Assembly: GCA_019022495.1 (NCBI GenBank)
Contig: JAFEKR010000007.1
Span: forward strand, 496,001-560,000
Length of the DNA stretch: 64,000 nt
From: Epichloe hybrida
Taxonomy: Eukaryota > Ascomycota > Sordariomycetes > Hypocreales > Clavicipitaceae
Direction of reading: 5' to 3'
Below, in pieces: positions 24,428 to 38,010 of the stretch. Within the stretch, counting starts at the first letter, position 1. Every line of letters starts with the position of its first letter. The notes under the pieces were generated by a model that searched no databases, was not told the DNA's origin, and saw only the letters and a program-made list of their open reading frames with translations. Both the position numbers and the translations under genes were made by a program.

Positions 24428-27400
24428 GTTGTCTTTTACCTCTTCGTTACTAATTATAATTACGTATCCTATCTAGGAACTTAGATCTTTATTATTGGTA
24501 AGGGATTTATCTATAAACACGAATAACTTTGTATTCTTGAGGTCTAGAGGGATATAATATAGGCCTTGGTCTTGATGTTAGATTTGCTAGTTAAGTTGCT
24601 TATTTAATCGAGTTATATTATTAGGAGTTGGATCTTGATGTTATGCTATGATTAATAGGTTATAAAGGGCTTTAGGTTAATAGATAGTTATAATATAACT
24701 TTCTTATGCTTATTGTTTAACGTAATCTTGTTTTATAGTTAGCAATTATAAGTTAATCTGCCTAATCTTCTTGCTCTAGCCTTTTTAATAAAGTTCTATT
24801 AAGTTATTAGCGTTCTAGGTAAGGATATAACTATTAAAGATAAGGGGATTCTTAGCTAATAGCTTTTGCTTTAGCTTTACTAAGAAATTTGCCTTCTATA
24901 GTTCCTTCTCTTTAAGGTTATAGAAATCCTAGTTACTAAGGCCTAGCGTATTGTTAGTCTATATGCTAACTACTCTAAAGAGGTTATTATTATTCTCTTC
25001 TATAATTAGTAAGTATAGGTTATAGGATAAAGTTATTATCTTAAGTATCTCTTTATAGTAACGGAAGTAAGTTGCAAACTAGTGGGTTCTAGCTTTTGTG
25101 ATTTTATATAAAGGCTTAATGACTTCTATAATAGTTCCTTTAAGGAATAGATATGCTATCTGCTTAGGTAATATAGCAATAATTAATCTTGTGAGCTGCG
25201 TTTTTAATTACACGTAAGCTTGTGTGATGTCTTGAATCTATAGGATAATTCCTTTGGATCTAAGTGATGGTGTAATTATGATAATTAATTGTTAGCTTAA
25301 TCTTTGGATTATTAGGGATTAGGTTAGGATGAATTCCTTTCCTTTATTATTTGTCCCTTGGATTATAAGTTATGACTTTTTGTATGGCATAGCTATTCCT
25401 TTGCCTTTAATTTCTCTTACTATATAAGATTTAAAGAGTCTCTTGTTACTATGTTTAGTAAGATTAAATAGCGTGAATCTAAACATATCATAGGCTTGCA
25501 AAGTATTAATCTCAATCTGATCTAATAGCTTAAAGGGCTTGCCTAGGGTTGTGATCTTTCCTTCTTAATATAACTAAAGGGCTAGATCCTAATTAGCTTT
25601 TTCCTTTGCTATAATAAATACTACACTTAACTTACTATTAGCTATAAGTTCCTTTATTAATGCTTCCTCTTAGTCTTTATTTACTAAGTATATAGTTACT
25701 ATGTATTTAGTTCCTATAAGGTTAAATTAAACTATAAGCTTCTTTTATAGTCTTTTATACTTTCTCTTAGGCTATAGTAGTTCCTTATTTATTTCTAAAG
25801 CTTTAGGGATAATCTCTTTAATTATTAGGGTCTTGTTTGTATTTATAGCTTAGTCTTTGCCTTTAGGTATTAACTTGTGAAGTTCTTTAGTATAGTATAG
25901 GTTATAATAGTATAGTTTAATAACTATTAATTAGAATCTTATTAGTTTATAAGGTATTTAAAGGGTATAGGTTTCTCTATTAGTAGTAAGAAGCTTATAG
26001 GGGCCGTGCTATCTATCTTTCTCTCTCTATACGCATATATCTAACTATAATAGAAGTTAGTGTGTTAGTAGTGTATCTAGGCTATTTTAGGTTCTTAGAG
26101 CATTATAAACTTATTGCTTTGCTAGGAGTTATTAGACCTTATTAGTAGCTTTGTGAATTACTTTAGCTTATTAAATAACAGATACACTTAGCGGTGACTT
26201 ATTAGTTATCTATGGATATACACTAAAGATAAGAATCGTAGGAATAAGACTATTAGGGCCTACTAAGTTATTTATAGCTTTTATAGCTATCTAAAGTTAT
26301 TGCTTAGGCGTGAGATCTTAACTTATAGAGTCTATAATAATTATATAGGCTTGCTATAATAGTCTATAATAGTGTTTAACTTTTCTAATGCTATTATAGG
26401 CCTTAACTAGAACTTTATTAATCTTGATTAATAGTAATTATATATAATGCTTAAATTCTACTAATGTAAAGTTCTTTCTAGTATTATAGATAATCTATTC
26501 TAGAGGACTAAGGTAGGTGTTAATCTAGCATTTACGTAAGGCATTTTAAATATTACGTGCTTTTTGCTTATTTAGATTAAGGAATTAGGCTACTTAAAAC
26601 AAGGTTATAGAATTAATAACATAAAGAATAGGTTATCTGTTAATTTAAATAATATTAACTATGATCTTGTAGTTAAACTTATGGTTATCTTTGATTATAA
26701 ACTTGAATTTACCTAGGGCCTTTCTGTTTATTTAGTAATGGTAGTAAATTTTAGTTAATTGTTTAATAGCCTTTACTTTAATGTTATATCTAGCTTAGTT
26801 TAGTATCTTTATGAGCTGTTTAACTAATAGGTGACCAAATTATTAATATAGTTAATAGAGTTCTGTTTCTAATAGGTAGAAAGCTACTATTTCTCTAGCT
26901 TCTAGAGTTTACTAAAGATGTCCTTATTTCCTAATAATAGGAACTATCTTATTATCTTGGATTAATACGTTTGCAAGGTTATTTACCTTAATGCATAACC
27001 TATCTATATTATCTAAAGAGAATAAGAAAGGCGTATATGTGTTAATTATATAGAAAGGGATGTTGCCTAGCTTTATTAGTATGTTAACTACTCCTTTTGT
27101 GATTACGCTCCTAGCACTAAATTTAATTATTTTTTCTAGAGTTAGTTTAATCTTTAGTAATAGTATTAATCTTAGTAAAGCTTATACTTATCTAATTCTA
27201 GCTGTTAAGACACCTGAGGCTCCTGTGTTAGGTATTATCCCTTAGAAAACTTCTTTAAAGTAATGTTTCTCTAAAATATAAGAGGTTTTTATATTATTAA
27301 AGGGATTGTGCTTAAGGTATACGTGCTTAAATGATTTATCTCTTAGGATATTAATAATATTACTATTAACTAGTTGAAATCCTAATATAAAGAATTATAT

Positions 27401-29450
27401 AATACTTAGCTAGTTAAACTTTAATATGGAAGTCTCTTTTATATTATTATCCTTGTCTTTATTATTATTAGACTTGATAAAGGTTTTAGCTAATTCCTAT
27501 GCTTTATTAGTAAGGTTATTAGCTTCTTTAGATGCTTAGCCTTTGTAAGCTATAAGGAATGCCTAATACTTTTTCTTTATTAGCAGTAATTAGTATCTCT
27601 TGTTTTTCTACTAGCGCTCTTTTGCCTCTTTCTAGTCTTTTTCTAAATAGTTTGTTAACTAGCATCTGTTCTTGTTATAGATGTAGTATTTACTATAGTT
27701 ATAGCCTTAGTTATAGTAACTATAGCCTCTATCTTAACCTTATTAATTATATAGTTAGTTATAATAGCAGTCTATAAATATTACCTCTGATTTATTAGCA
27801 TTAGTAGTACTAATAGTGCTTTAATTAAATTAGGCAGCTAATTTATTAGCTTTAGTAATAGAGATTGATTTATGGAGGTCTCTAGTAGGTCCTTTAAAGC
27901 TAGGTAAATGATTATATTTAGCTTACCTACACTCTAGAACACTAGAAATTACGCTTAGGGTCTGATAATAGAGTTCTATATTAACTATTAATAGGGGAAA
28001 GAGTTCTTTATAAATATGTTTAAGGGTTATAAGTAAAATCTTAAGATAATCTAGTTTAGATTTATCTAGATTAGTAGTAATAATATTCCTAAGTGTTATA
28101 CTATTCTATTCTTAGCAATAGAACTGTTAGTTACTTTCTGTTTTAAATTATTAATAAACATCATTAACTATTTGTTCGTATATAAAGCCTTTATTTACTA
28201 GATAATTAAGGTAATACTGCTTAGTATTACCCGAAAGCATAATAGGAAGGGCCTTGTGTATGTATTCCTATAGGAGATTTAGTCTGTTATATTTGTTCTA
28301 GAATAAGTTAACTTTTGGCGTAAGGAAGTTATATATCTTCCTACTATAATAGTTATTATTCTTATAGCTCTTTGTGAGTTCTAAGATCTTTCTTATGATT
28401 TGATCTTTAGATAGGATTATTACTGTTTACATAGCTAGGGTTATCTGTTGAATTGGTTGTTCTAGGATAATTAGCGGAATTATTGGATTTATTAGGGGTT
28501 TAGGTGTGTTTCTTCCTAGAGGTAGTTGTGTAGCTAGAGGGTTGTTTAAAGCGGGATTGTAAGGGTTATTAATTAGGGGGTTATATATAGGAGGATTATA
28601 TACTAGAGGGTAATAGATAGGGGTAGTGTAAATTAAAGGACTTGTGATTAGAGGGTTTTTAAGGGTAGGATTATTTAAAGAGAGGAATTTGCCTATGGTA
28701 ATTTGCTTTATGATTTTGTTTTTAGGCCACTATAATATTATTTCTTCTTTAAGGACTTGAATTAATAATTTGATAATCTTACTGCTTTGATTTTAAATAA
28801 TATAGATACTATTCTTACGTAAGTAGTCTTATAATTTGCGTACTAAAGGTTATGAAGCTTAATTAAGTGTTTCTTTTGTCTAGCCATTAAGGTTATTATA
28901 GAAGATCTCCTAAAGGGCAAGATCTTTATATTAACTACTCTTATAGATATTAATTATCTAAGTAAGATAGTTATTAAGCTCCTATTCCTTAGTAGTCTAA
29001 GAATCTAGTTCTCTTAAGCTCTCCTAGTTAGTAGTAATAACTAAGGTATGTTTTTAAAGTTATAGAGGTAGGCTTGCTTTGTTAGGTTTTAACTAGGTAG
29101 GCTACTTTCCTTTAGTAGTCTAAGATAAAGCTTGTTTATTACTTAGGGGTGTTATTATTAATAGTCTTTAGCTAGTAAGGCTAAGGGATTTTTAACTAGT
29201 AAGGTTAAGGGGTTTTTAATCTCTGGTTTAAGAAGTTATACGTGGCTATAAACTCTTAGTTAGTTAATTGGTTTTCTTGTGATGGATAATAGGATTAATT
29301 CTTCTATTAATAGTTAGGGACTTGCTAATAGAAAAAGTTAAATCCCTAGGAAGCCTAATATCTAGTATCCGGAGTCTATCTTCCTTTAGCACACTTCCTT
29401 AGGTAGCTAAAGGAAGGCCTCTTCTTAAGTAATTCTTAGCTTATCTATGG
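24428..29450 (-). pseudogene. Decayed Copia 1 pol/gag
   Basis: On the minus strand the RT part near 25560-25200 reads as RL.KSYIVREIKGKGIAMPYKKS, then QGTNNKGKEFILT and IQDITQAYV, the hallmark order of fungal Copia RT (host version KSRLV.QGY...KE.ILTQSPTIQR...DITQAY). Stops replace Gln and Trp. Integrase and Gag should occupy 26000-29450, but I could not pick out their catalytic residues. Short plus-strand frames here (27060, 27559) are chance. The C-terminal RT/RNase H end lies on the other side of the Gypsy insertion (17197-17959). Confidence 0.75.
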
Positions 29451-29455
29451 TTTTT

Positions 29456-29469
29456 TAACTACTAATTAG
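29456..29469 (-). other. Candidate primer-binding site of Copia 1
   Basis: The 14 bp taactactaattag lying directly inside the 5' LTR is also directly inside the 5' LTR of Copia 2 (37997-38010), although the LTRs themselves are unrelated. A shared sequence in this place is what a tRNA primer-binding site would give. The tRNA was not identified, and RIP may have altered the bases. Confidence 0.45.
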
Positions 29470-29701
29470 TGTTAGTTACACTAAAGGATTAGTATACACT
29501 AGTGTAACGTAGGGTTAGGTTTAATAATATAATAAGGTCTAAGGATTGAAGCTATTTATAGCGTTGTGTGGCTATAAGAAAAAGGGGGACGTGAGTTATG
29601 TGTGTGCCTTGCGTATGGGTGCGGCCAATCATAGTGCAGCGCTGCCGCACGTGCTCCACTTTCCTAGTGGTCAACCCGATGTTGACCTAGTTGTCGCAAC
29701 A
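29470..29701 (-). repeat. 5' LTR of Copia element 1
   Basis: 232 bp, TGTTAG to GCAACA. It is less RIPed than the partner at 16965 in its promoter-distal part (ggtgcggccaatcatagtgc). Confidence 0.85.
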
Positions 29702-29706
29702 ATTTG

Positions 29707-31509
29707 CCTTTCTTTATATTATAATATTTCGCTTCTACTATATATAGTTATATATTATATATATATATATAGTATAGGTAAATACACTTAACTTTAGTTA
29801 ATTTCTATTAAAATCTAATCTAGCCTTTTACTTAGCATAATATATATAGCGTATATATCCTTATTAAAAAACATACTATGTAAAAACTATATAAAACTAA
29901 TTAAAGCAAATCCATATATACTAGGTATATATAAAGCAAGAGGAATTTAATTAGTTTCCTAATTCTTAGCCGCCTTAGTGGCTATATTTTAGGCCTCCTT
30001 CTTAGCCTTTTTCTTCTTAGCCTTTAGCTTCCTAGTGCGCATAGCTTTCTACGTAAGAGTAACTACGTTATTATTAGCCTTATATATATTAGACATATTA
30101 AGGTTACTTACGCTTATTCTCTAGCGGTCCTTAGAATAATATTAGTAATATATATTACCTATAAGGCTACTATATAAACTTACTAGTAAGGTTAGTCTAG
30201 CTATTACTTAGACTAGGAGTAGTCTATAAAGAATTCTTATTAGCATTATTACACTACTAAAAGATATAAGCATATAGTTACTATATATATAGTATTAGTA
30301 GGACATACCTTACGCTTCTTTCTAATACTTATCTTATCTCTATCTCTAATATTAAAGTACTTTACCTATAAATAATTAATACTTCTAAAATATATAAAAA
30401 AGATTATAATATATATAGAATAATAAAACTACTAGCCTTAGCGTATAGTAAATTGCTTATTATTTACACTATAATATTAGTTAGCATATATATTAAATAT
30501 ATCTTATAGATATTATATAATATATACCTTTTAGTTAAAAAACTTAGTAAAAATAAAGGTAAGGTCTTAAGATCCTAAGGAACTAGGTCTTAGTTTAGTA
30601 TATATACTACATATAAGCTTAATATATACTTACCTAAATAGCTCTTTAATAAATAGTATATTATACTACTTATAGTAAAGGATTATTTAGATAAGTCCGC
30701 TAATATTAAATTAGCACTAGCTATATATATATACTATATATATATACTAGTACCCTATAAAAATCTTATCCTTATTTACCTAGAAATAAGAGTTAGTATT
30801 AACTATAAACAATTAGTATATATTCTATAATAGCTATATATATTAGAAATATATATACCTTTAATACTATATTTCTTCTCTAAATAATAGTGTATTTAAA
30901 AAAGAGTAAGAATATACCTAATATATATATATAATATATAATATACTTAACCTAATTTACCTTTAGGAATAGTATAACTATATAAATAGCTATTTACCTT
31001 TTTAACACTATAGCTATATATTATTAATATAATATACATATATATAATAAGAGGGAATATACATAGTAGTACTAAACTTTAAGAGATTAAAGCTAGCTAC
31101 TTATAAAATATTAGTATTATAATATATATAGCTAGAATATTATACTTATAACCACTAAGCTTATATGTAGCCACTAGAACTATAATATATTAGTAAATAT
31201 ATAATATATATCTTACATATATTAGCTTACCTTTAGATAGATCTTTTATATATTTAACCTATTTACTTACTCTTTATAAGTTATTATATTTATTTACTAT
31301 ATATAAAGCATATACTATAAATATAGCTAGTATTCTTATTCTTATATATATCCTTAGTATTAGTTTTAGTATTCCTAAGCTTAATACTAGAAGGGAGGCC
31401 TATATATATATATATATAATTAGTATAGGATATTTAAATAGGACTTATATATTTATTACCTTTACCCTTAGGCGCCTAATAATAGCATAGTATTTTTAAT
31501 ATCTAATGA
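29707..31509. other. AT-rich RIPed DNA without recognisable gene
   Basis: No open frame and no paired terminal repeats. Around 29985-30050 the minus strand reads as a Lys-rich tail (RKLKAKKKKAKKEA), which resembles the C-terminus of fungal pogo-type transposases. That is suggestive only. Confidence 0.45.
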
Positions 31510-31514
31510 ATATA

Positions 31515-31821
31515 TGTTGGATTCATAGGGTATTGAATTCAATGTAATACAGTCGTGAGCCCGAAGAATAGTATTGTTATTAATTATCTATTCTAGGCTA
31601 CGTTGTCTGTTGTTATAATTGATTAAGTTATAGGAAAAGAGAGGTAAAAAGCTAGAAGTTATAATACATAAAGGGAAAAGGGATTGCGCGTTTGTGTCCC
31701 CACATTTCCTAGCTAATTAACATGCTAGGTTGTAGGTCACGTGTGGGGTCCGCGCGCGGCCCAAGCTTCTGCCAGGTAATTGTGGCTACGATACGCGATT
31801 AATATTACCTTTGTTCTAATA
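31515..31821 (-). repeat. 3' LTR of Copia element 2
   Basis: 307 bp. It contains a GC-rich island around 31736-31775 (cacgtgtggggtccgcgcgc) that escaped RIP. Downstream LTR of a minus-strand element. Confidence 0.88.
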
Positions 31822-32299
31822 CTAAAACTTCTCTCTTTTAATATAATTATTAACACGCAATATTAATCGTAAAAATGAAAAAGGAAAGACAGATTAAGAA
31901 TGTGATTAATAGGGGATATAAGGAAAAGAACTTATAGCCTATCTAGGCATATAGTTACTAACAAAAGGGAAAATAATAATCTTGCTTAGCCTGTGAGCCT
32001 ATGTAAGGATAAGTAAGTCCTTCTAAATCCCTTCTTTCCTTAAAATAACACATATACTATACTATAGCGTGTATATAATATCTTCCTCCTCCTTAGTAAT
32101 ACCTTTATCCTCCTATATATTACTATTAATTTCTATGGTCCACTAGGAGGGCCTAGTAAGCTAGCGTGGTTATAGCCGCTAGGGATGTTAACTATAAGGG
32201 CGTAGATCCCCTATGTATTACTATTTTGTCCCTGTGGCTACCCTCCTAGAGGATTACCTTTTCCTCTTACTATGTATATGTTACGTGTAGGTAACCTAT

Positions 32300-35200
32300 C
32301 CCTCTATCTAGATAGTTATCTAGTTAGTTAAGATAAAGCTCTTAAGGGCCTTATTAGGTAATGCCTTTATAAAGGCATTAGCTAGGTTATCCTCTCTATT
32401 AATCTATTAGATCTCGCAGAGTTTTTAGCGTTTATATAACTATTAAAGGGCTATAATATTAATTATTAGGCGTTTCTCCTTTATTATACTAAGCTTAACA
32501 AGGCACTTATATAAGGAGTATAAATCTATATATGTAATAACTAGGATCTTTAGGAGCTTTAGTTAGTTAGTAACTAAGTTTAGGGTAGTTATAATTACGT
32601 AAGCTATATTAATACTAGCTACTATACTATAGACTTCTAAGGCAAGTACGCTTTACATAACTCTCTTGCTCTTTATTAAGCTAAAGTGTATAATATTACC
32701 TTTAATTATAAACTTACTATCAGTGTAGTCTTTGTTCGCTAGGATAAGTATATATCCTAGTTATAAGGATAGGTCCTAGTTATTAGCAAAGGATCTATTT
32801 ATAAAGGCGAAGAGCTTTACCTTCTTAAGGTTAATAGGGATAAACGTTAGACCTCTCTCTAGGTAATTTATCTACTACTTTAGGCAGTGATTAAGGGCTT
32901 TTATATCCTCTAGGGTTAGCTCCTAGTATTATATAGTAACAGATAGGTTAAAGCAAGCCTCTGGTTAGTAGATTAAGGTAATGTAAGCGCCTTAGGCCCT
33001 CTGCTTAATATATTTACGCTTTAAGTTAGTTATTAAAACTAACTCTAACTTATTACTTTGCCCTTTCTACTAGATCTTAATAGTATTATTCTCTAGTAAG
33101 ATAATGCTACTATTAAATATAAGAGGGTAGTCCTAAGTTAGGAATTGCTTTAGCTTTATGTTAAAGCCTACTATAGTAAGCTAGGTCTCTTCCTTCTTAG
33201 AGAACTTCTTGTCTAAGAGGCTAATTATATTATTAGTTTATATTCTAACGTAGGTAAAGTTAGGGCTTTCCTTTGTAGTTATAAGTAAGTAGGGATTATA
33301 TGTAAAGGTTTCTATCTAGAGGTTCTCTTTGTAATACTTATAATATATAACCCACTAGTGTGTCCTGCCTTTACAAGCCTGTAAAGGGGTTTTATAACCC
33401 TTAAGATTATACTAGGCGGGTAGAGATGCCATATCTAAATTAGCAAGCACGCTAGGATTAGCCGCTCTAGTAATATACAGGCCTATATATAAGCCTAACA
33501 GATATCTCTTAGCTAGATAAGGAATTTCCTTAATCTTACTAACAGGGCTATTACGAGGATAAGACGTTAGCTTGCGCGTTGAATTGTTAGGGCCTATGTG
33601 AGAATAGCCTATTTCCCTTTATTCTTATACCCTTGGATTACAAGGCGTGACTTTTTATAGGGTTCTATTGTCTTGCCCTTGATCTTATTAATAATCTAGG
33701 AATTAAAGATTTGAATTCCACTATATTCTTCCTTGTTAAACATAATAAATTTAAACACACCTTACTTAATTAGGGCGTTGATTTCTGCTTTTGTTAATAG
33801 CTTAAAAGGTTTGCTAGGGGTCTTGATAATTCCTTCCTTATGTAGCTTAATTATAAGAGCTAGGTTGCTATATTCTTTTGCTAATAGGAAGGTATTAGCA
33901 CCTTAAGGTATTACAGGAGGGTTTTTCTATGGCCTTCCGTGTCCTCGCTTTAGTAGCATTAGTAGTATTGTGTTCTTATTATAGGCCTCTTGCCCTTTTT
34001 CTCCTTTCTCTTTACTAGGCTTCACTGTCTTCTTCGCACTAGGATTATTATAGTAAGGCTTAATAGATGTTAACCTGAAGGTCTTTAGGCCTCTAAGTAT
34101 GTTAAGTATATAGCTTTCTCTAGTAATTACTAGTAGCTTATATAGACTTACCTATCCCTTACCTTCTTACTAGACCTTAACCTTTAATCTAAGTAGTAAG
34201 CTAAGGGTCTTTAAGGTGTCTAGGCTATTGCGTTCTATAAGGGCCTTATTAACCTTCTGGATAGCGTAGAGTCTCTTAATCTCTTTAGTAGCCTTCTATA
34301 CTATAATTACATGCTATGTGATATTAGGTAATAGCAGGGACTTATTTGTTATGCGTAGGTAGGCTCTAAAGATAAGGAGGGTTAGGACAAGGCTATTAGG
34401 GCCTGTAGTGTTATTTAGGGCCTTAATTACTATTTAAAGGGTAATAGGTTCTAGTGTTATAGGGTATTTACATCTAATTATATTATAGGCTCTTTAGAGT
34501 GGCCTATAATACCTTTTAACCTTCCCTATGCTATGGTGTGCCTTAATAGGGACTTCCTTGATTAAAATTAACATTAAAGCTGCGAATTATCTGAATTTAT
34601 TACCGTGGAAGTTTGTTCTAGTGTCTATGATAATAAAGTCTAGGGGGCCTAGGTAAGCATTAATCTAGTATATTTAGAGGGCTTCCTAGGTTGTTTTTGT
34701 AGAGATGTTATTAAGGAATTTCGCTATGTTAAACGCTATGGCTATATCTATAGCGTGGAGTGTAGGGTAGTTACTATCTAGGTAGAAAATATTTACTATT
34801 ACTTTATAATTAAAGCTATACTTATTCTTAAGGGTAAACTTAAAGCGATTAGGGCTATCTACGTGTATTTAGTATTAGTAGCAGATTCTCATTAGCTCCC
34901 TAATAGCTTTAATATTAATATTATGCCCTAATCTACAGAGAACCTTGTGTAGATGTTAGATTAATAGATATCTAAAGCGGTAATATAATTACTATAGCTT
35001 GCCTTTTATAAGGTAGCTCTAAGCAACTACTTCTTCTTTTTGTGTAAGAAGCATCTAGGTGTGGCCCTATTTATGTATAATAAGTACTTTAATATTTCCT
35101 TATTATAGTGTATTCTTAGAGATATTAAAATTAATCTTTAGATAGTCTATATTATTAAGGAATAAAAGAAATAGAGTGTTTATAGGGATAACCTAAAAGA

Positions 35201-37990
35201 GGATGTTTCCAAAGGGAGTAGGTATATTAGCCGCTCTAAGCGTAATAATCAGGTCTCCTACGCTAAATCTAACTAATGCCTTCTTCTCTGTTAATTTATT
35301 AAGCTATAATATAGGCATCTAACGTTGTAAAGCAAGAAATTAAGGGTGCCTTACTATAAAGAACTTTACGGCTCCTGTGTTAGGCATAATCCCTTAGAAT
35401 ATTACACAGGAATAGCAATCTTCTAATATAAACGTTACTAGGGCTTTATTTACGAGTTCCTACTAAAAGGGGTCTTCTTTGCTTAGACTATAATAAGCTA
35501 CTTACCTTATTAAGAATTAAACTATTCTTTTGCTATTAATCTAGGTTCTATAAGTAAAGAAGCTTGTAGGTACTAGCCTATCTATATTGTTAGGGCTATT
35601 ATTAAATCTAATACTCTTTATGTACTAAGCGATTTTATTATTAATAAGGGGTTAGGACTTGTGTTCTCCCTTGTACTAAGTAAGAAATAAATAATATAAG
35701 TTATTAGTTAAATCCATAAGGTAGTGATTCTTAAAGCGTTAAAACGCCTTCTTATAGTCCTCTTTAGGGTGCTTAGATAACTAGTATCCTTCCTTACTAT
35801 ATATATAGCACTTCTTTATATAGGGAGTACCTCCTCTTCCTTATGGTTTTAAGGGGTATTAGGTCTCTTTTCTAGTCCTATTATATCTTTAGTTAGTCTA
35901 GAATTACTCTAGGGTTATAGTTTTAGTTAGAAACTATTAATAGTTCTTCTTCTTTTCCTTAATAAAATAAAGGGTTATTCTAATCTATTTATAAAACTCT
36001 TGTAGTTTATCTAGCAGATTTATAATTACTTCTTTACACTCTAGAATACTATAATAGGCTCTAATAAGTTAATTCTAGAGTGCCCTTTTAGTTTAGCTTA
36101 CTTTAGGCACTACTTATTATAAGATAGCTAGTCTTTCTATAAGTTTATTAAAGTATTTAATTATTAACTTACTTAGGTTATTATTTGCTATTCCTTATAG
36201 GGAAGTGTTATTTTACTTTAGTAAATATCTTTACTATGTATTCTTAGTTTTAAATTATTCTCTTATATAGCTAATAAGCGTAGGGAGATCTTGTAGTTAT
36301 CTAGGTTTAGAGAGGTGGTCTATATAGTATTATAGTGCTTTACCTTTAAGTATAACCTTAAAAGCATAACTAGCTTATTTAGGCTAGATATTAAGTAACT
36401 TACACTTTCTATAGAATATTTAAAGCTTTAATTTAAGGATATTATAGTTATTAGCGCTATAGAGTTACTCTTTAGGGTATACCTTAGATAGGTTAATAAT
36501 TTACTTTAGTAAAGGTCTCTAGGTCTATAGGGGTTCTCTAGGTGTTTCCTTTTATATCTATAGAAGGGGTAGTAAGGTCTTTAGGAAGTAAGAGAGTGGC
36601 TTTATAGGTAGTACCCTTAGGGCTTGTTATTCCCTCTAATTCTTCTCTTCCTTATATTAGGAAGGAGGAATTATAGCTCTTTAAGCTATACTAATAGGGG
36701 CACTACTAGCCCTAGATAGTATAGGTTACCTTTATTAGTAACTCTCCTGCTTAGGGGTATTATTAGTAGTGTTACTAGGGTAATACTACTAACTTACCTC
36801 TAGTGAAGGTATAAGCAGGGGAGTTACCCGTGGATACTTATGAATAGTATCCTTAGGCGGTCTTAACTCTAGGTTAATTAACCTTCCTAGGGGAGATTAA
36901 CTAGGCCTTCCTAGAGAGAATTAACTTAGTTTTCCTAGGGGAGTCTAGCTTATTAATCCTTTTAATAGTAATTATACTAATAACTAGGGTAATAGGGTAG
37001 GTTGCCTAGTTCTAATATTACTATTATCTAGTAAATTACGGAAAAACTCTTTATTCTATAGGTTTTTTTAGAAGCCTATATACTTCTTCCTAGCCTTTTT
37101 AATTTCTTTAAGAGTCTAAAATCTAAATTCTTCTTAGTTTACTACTTCTTTAAGGTTATTTACTATCTTAGTGCCTCTTCTAATAGTTATATACACTCTA
37201 TTATAAAGAAGATAGTCTTAAAGTCTATTCTATAAAAGGTCTCTTCCTTCTGTGAACTTATCCCTTAACTATTTATAGAAGTTATTACTAAATTCGGAGA
37301 ATAGTGTTCTTCTAAATAACCCTTACTCCTTATATTATTTAGTCTTTATAAGGATATAAAGACTAATTTCCTTAGGTATTATTATCTCTTTATATTTAGA
37401 ACTTCCTATTTATTAGAGTAATTCTTCTATAATATATTATTAAAGCCTTATAGAGATATAGGGGTATAGGTTAGTGTAAATAGGGGTTTTTCCTTTATTA
37501 GGGTATTTATTATTATCTCCTATTTTAATGCCTTCTATAGTATTATTATAGCTATTAGTCTTACTAGGAACTCTGAATTAACTAGAGGTCCTAGATAGTT
37601 TAGCTATATCTAATATTCTAATTAATTAAAGGAAGTAGATCTTATAATATAAGAAGAAAAGGGGTATAACTATAATTATATAACGTGTTTTAGATATAAA
37701 GGATTACAAGGTAAGGTAGTTAACTTTAAATGCGTAATAGAACGCATAATAAAGAAAGACAAGGGGATAGCTTAGCTACTAGTATTAAACCTTTCTTTAT
37801 TATTTTAGAGTCTATATAGATATAGATATTAATACTAAAGTAAGAAGAGAGCTATATTATACCTTTCTATTAGCATAACTTATTATTAAACGTAGCCCTC
37901 CTATTTTATAAGGCGAGTTGTTATTAGATAAGCTGCCTCTTCTAATTAACCTTGCTAATCTGCGGTGTTTAAAGACTGCGTGGTTATCTA
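32300..37990 (-). pseudogene. Decayed Copia 2 gag-pol
   Basis: In minus-strand order, Gag/protease and integrase should lie at about 37990-34000, RT at about 33900-32900 and RNase H at about 32500-32350 (reading E.RLIINIIAL...INREDNLANAFTKALPNKAL, the usual Copia RNase H ending). RT motifs SRLVIQG and ILT.ALTIQRAS are readable. Stops are frequent and no product is possible. Confidence 0.75.
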
Positions 37991-37996
37991 TAAAGG

Positions 37997-38010
37997 TAAC
38001 TACTAATTAG
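37997..38010 (-). other. Candidate primer-binding site of Copia 2
   Basis: taactactaattag directly inside the 5' LTR, identical to the 14 bp in the same place in Copia 1. Confidence 0.45.

Larger units (their letters stand above)
16965..29701 (-). mobile_element. Ty1/Copia element 1 (minus strand), interrupted by Gypsy copy 2
   Basis: LTRs of exactly 232 bp at 16965-17196 and 29470-29701 start TGTTAG/TGTTGG and end CAACA (TAATA in the RIPed copy). Flanking 5-mers are atttt and atttg, a near-match target duplication. Removing the nested 6.46 kb Gypsy leaves about 6.3 kb, normal for Copia. On the minus strand the RT region near 25560-25200 reads, with stops, as a Copia motif series (KEFILT..., ITQAYV, LPKQIAYLF). 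RNase H lies near 17900-17580, beyond the Gypsy insertion. The integrase/Gag side extends to about 29450. Confidence 0.85.

Noticed and set aside
15477..28000. Short open frames inside the AT-rich block (15477-15728, 19810-19992, 27060-27245, 27559-27777, 29546-29791)
   Set aside because: They are chance frames in RIPed transposon DNA, some antisense to retroelement remnants; composition is Ile/Leu/Tyr/Ser-rich with no homology and no splice signals.
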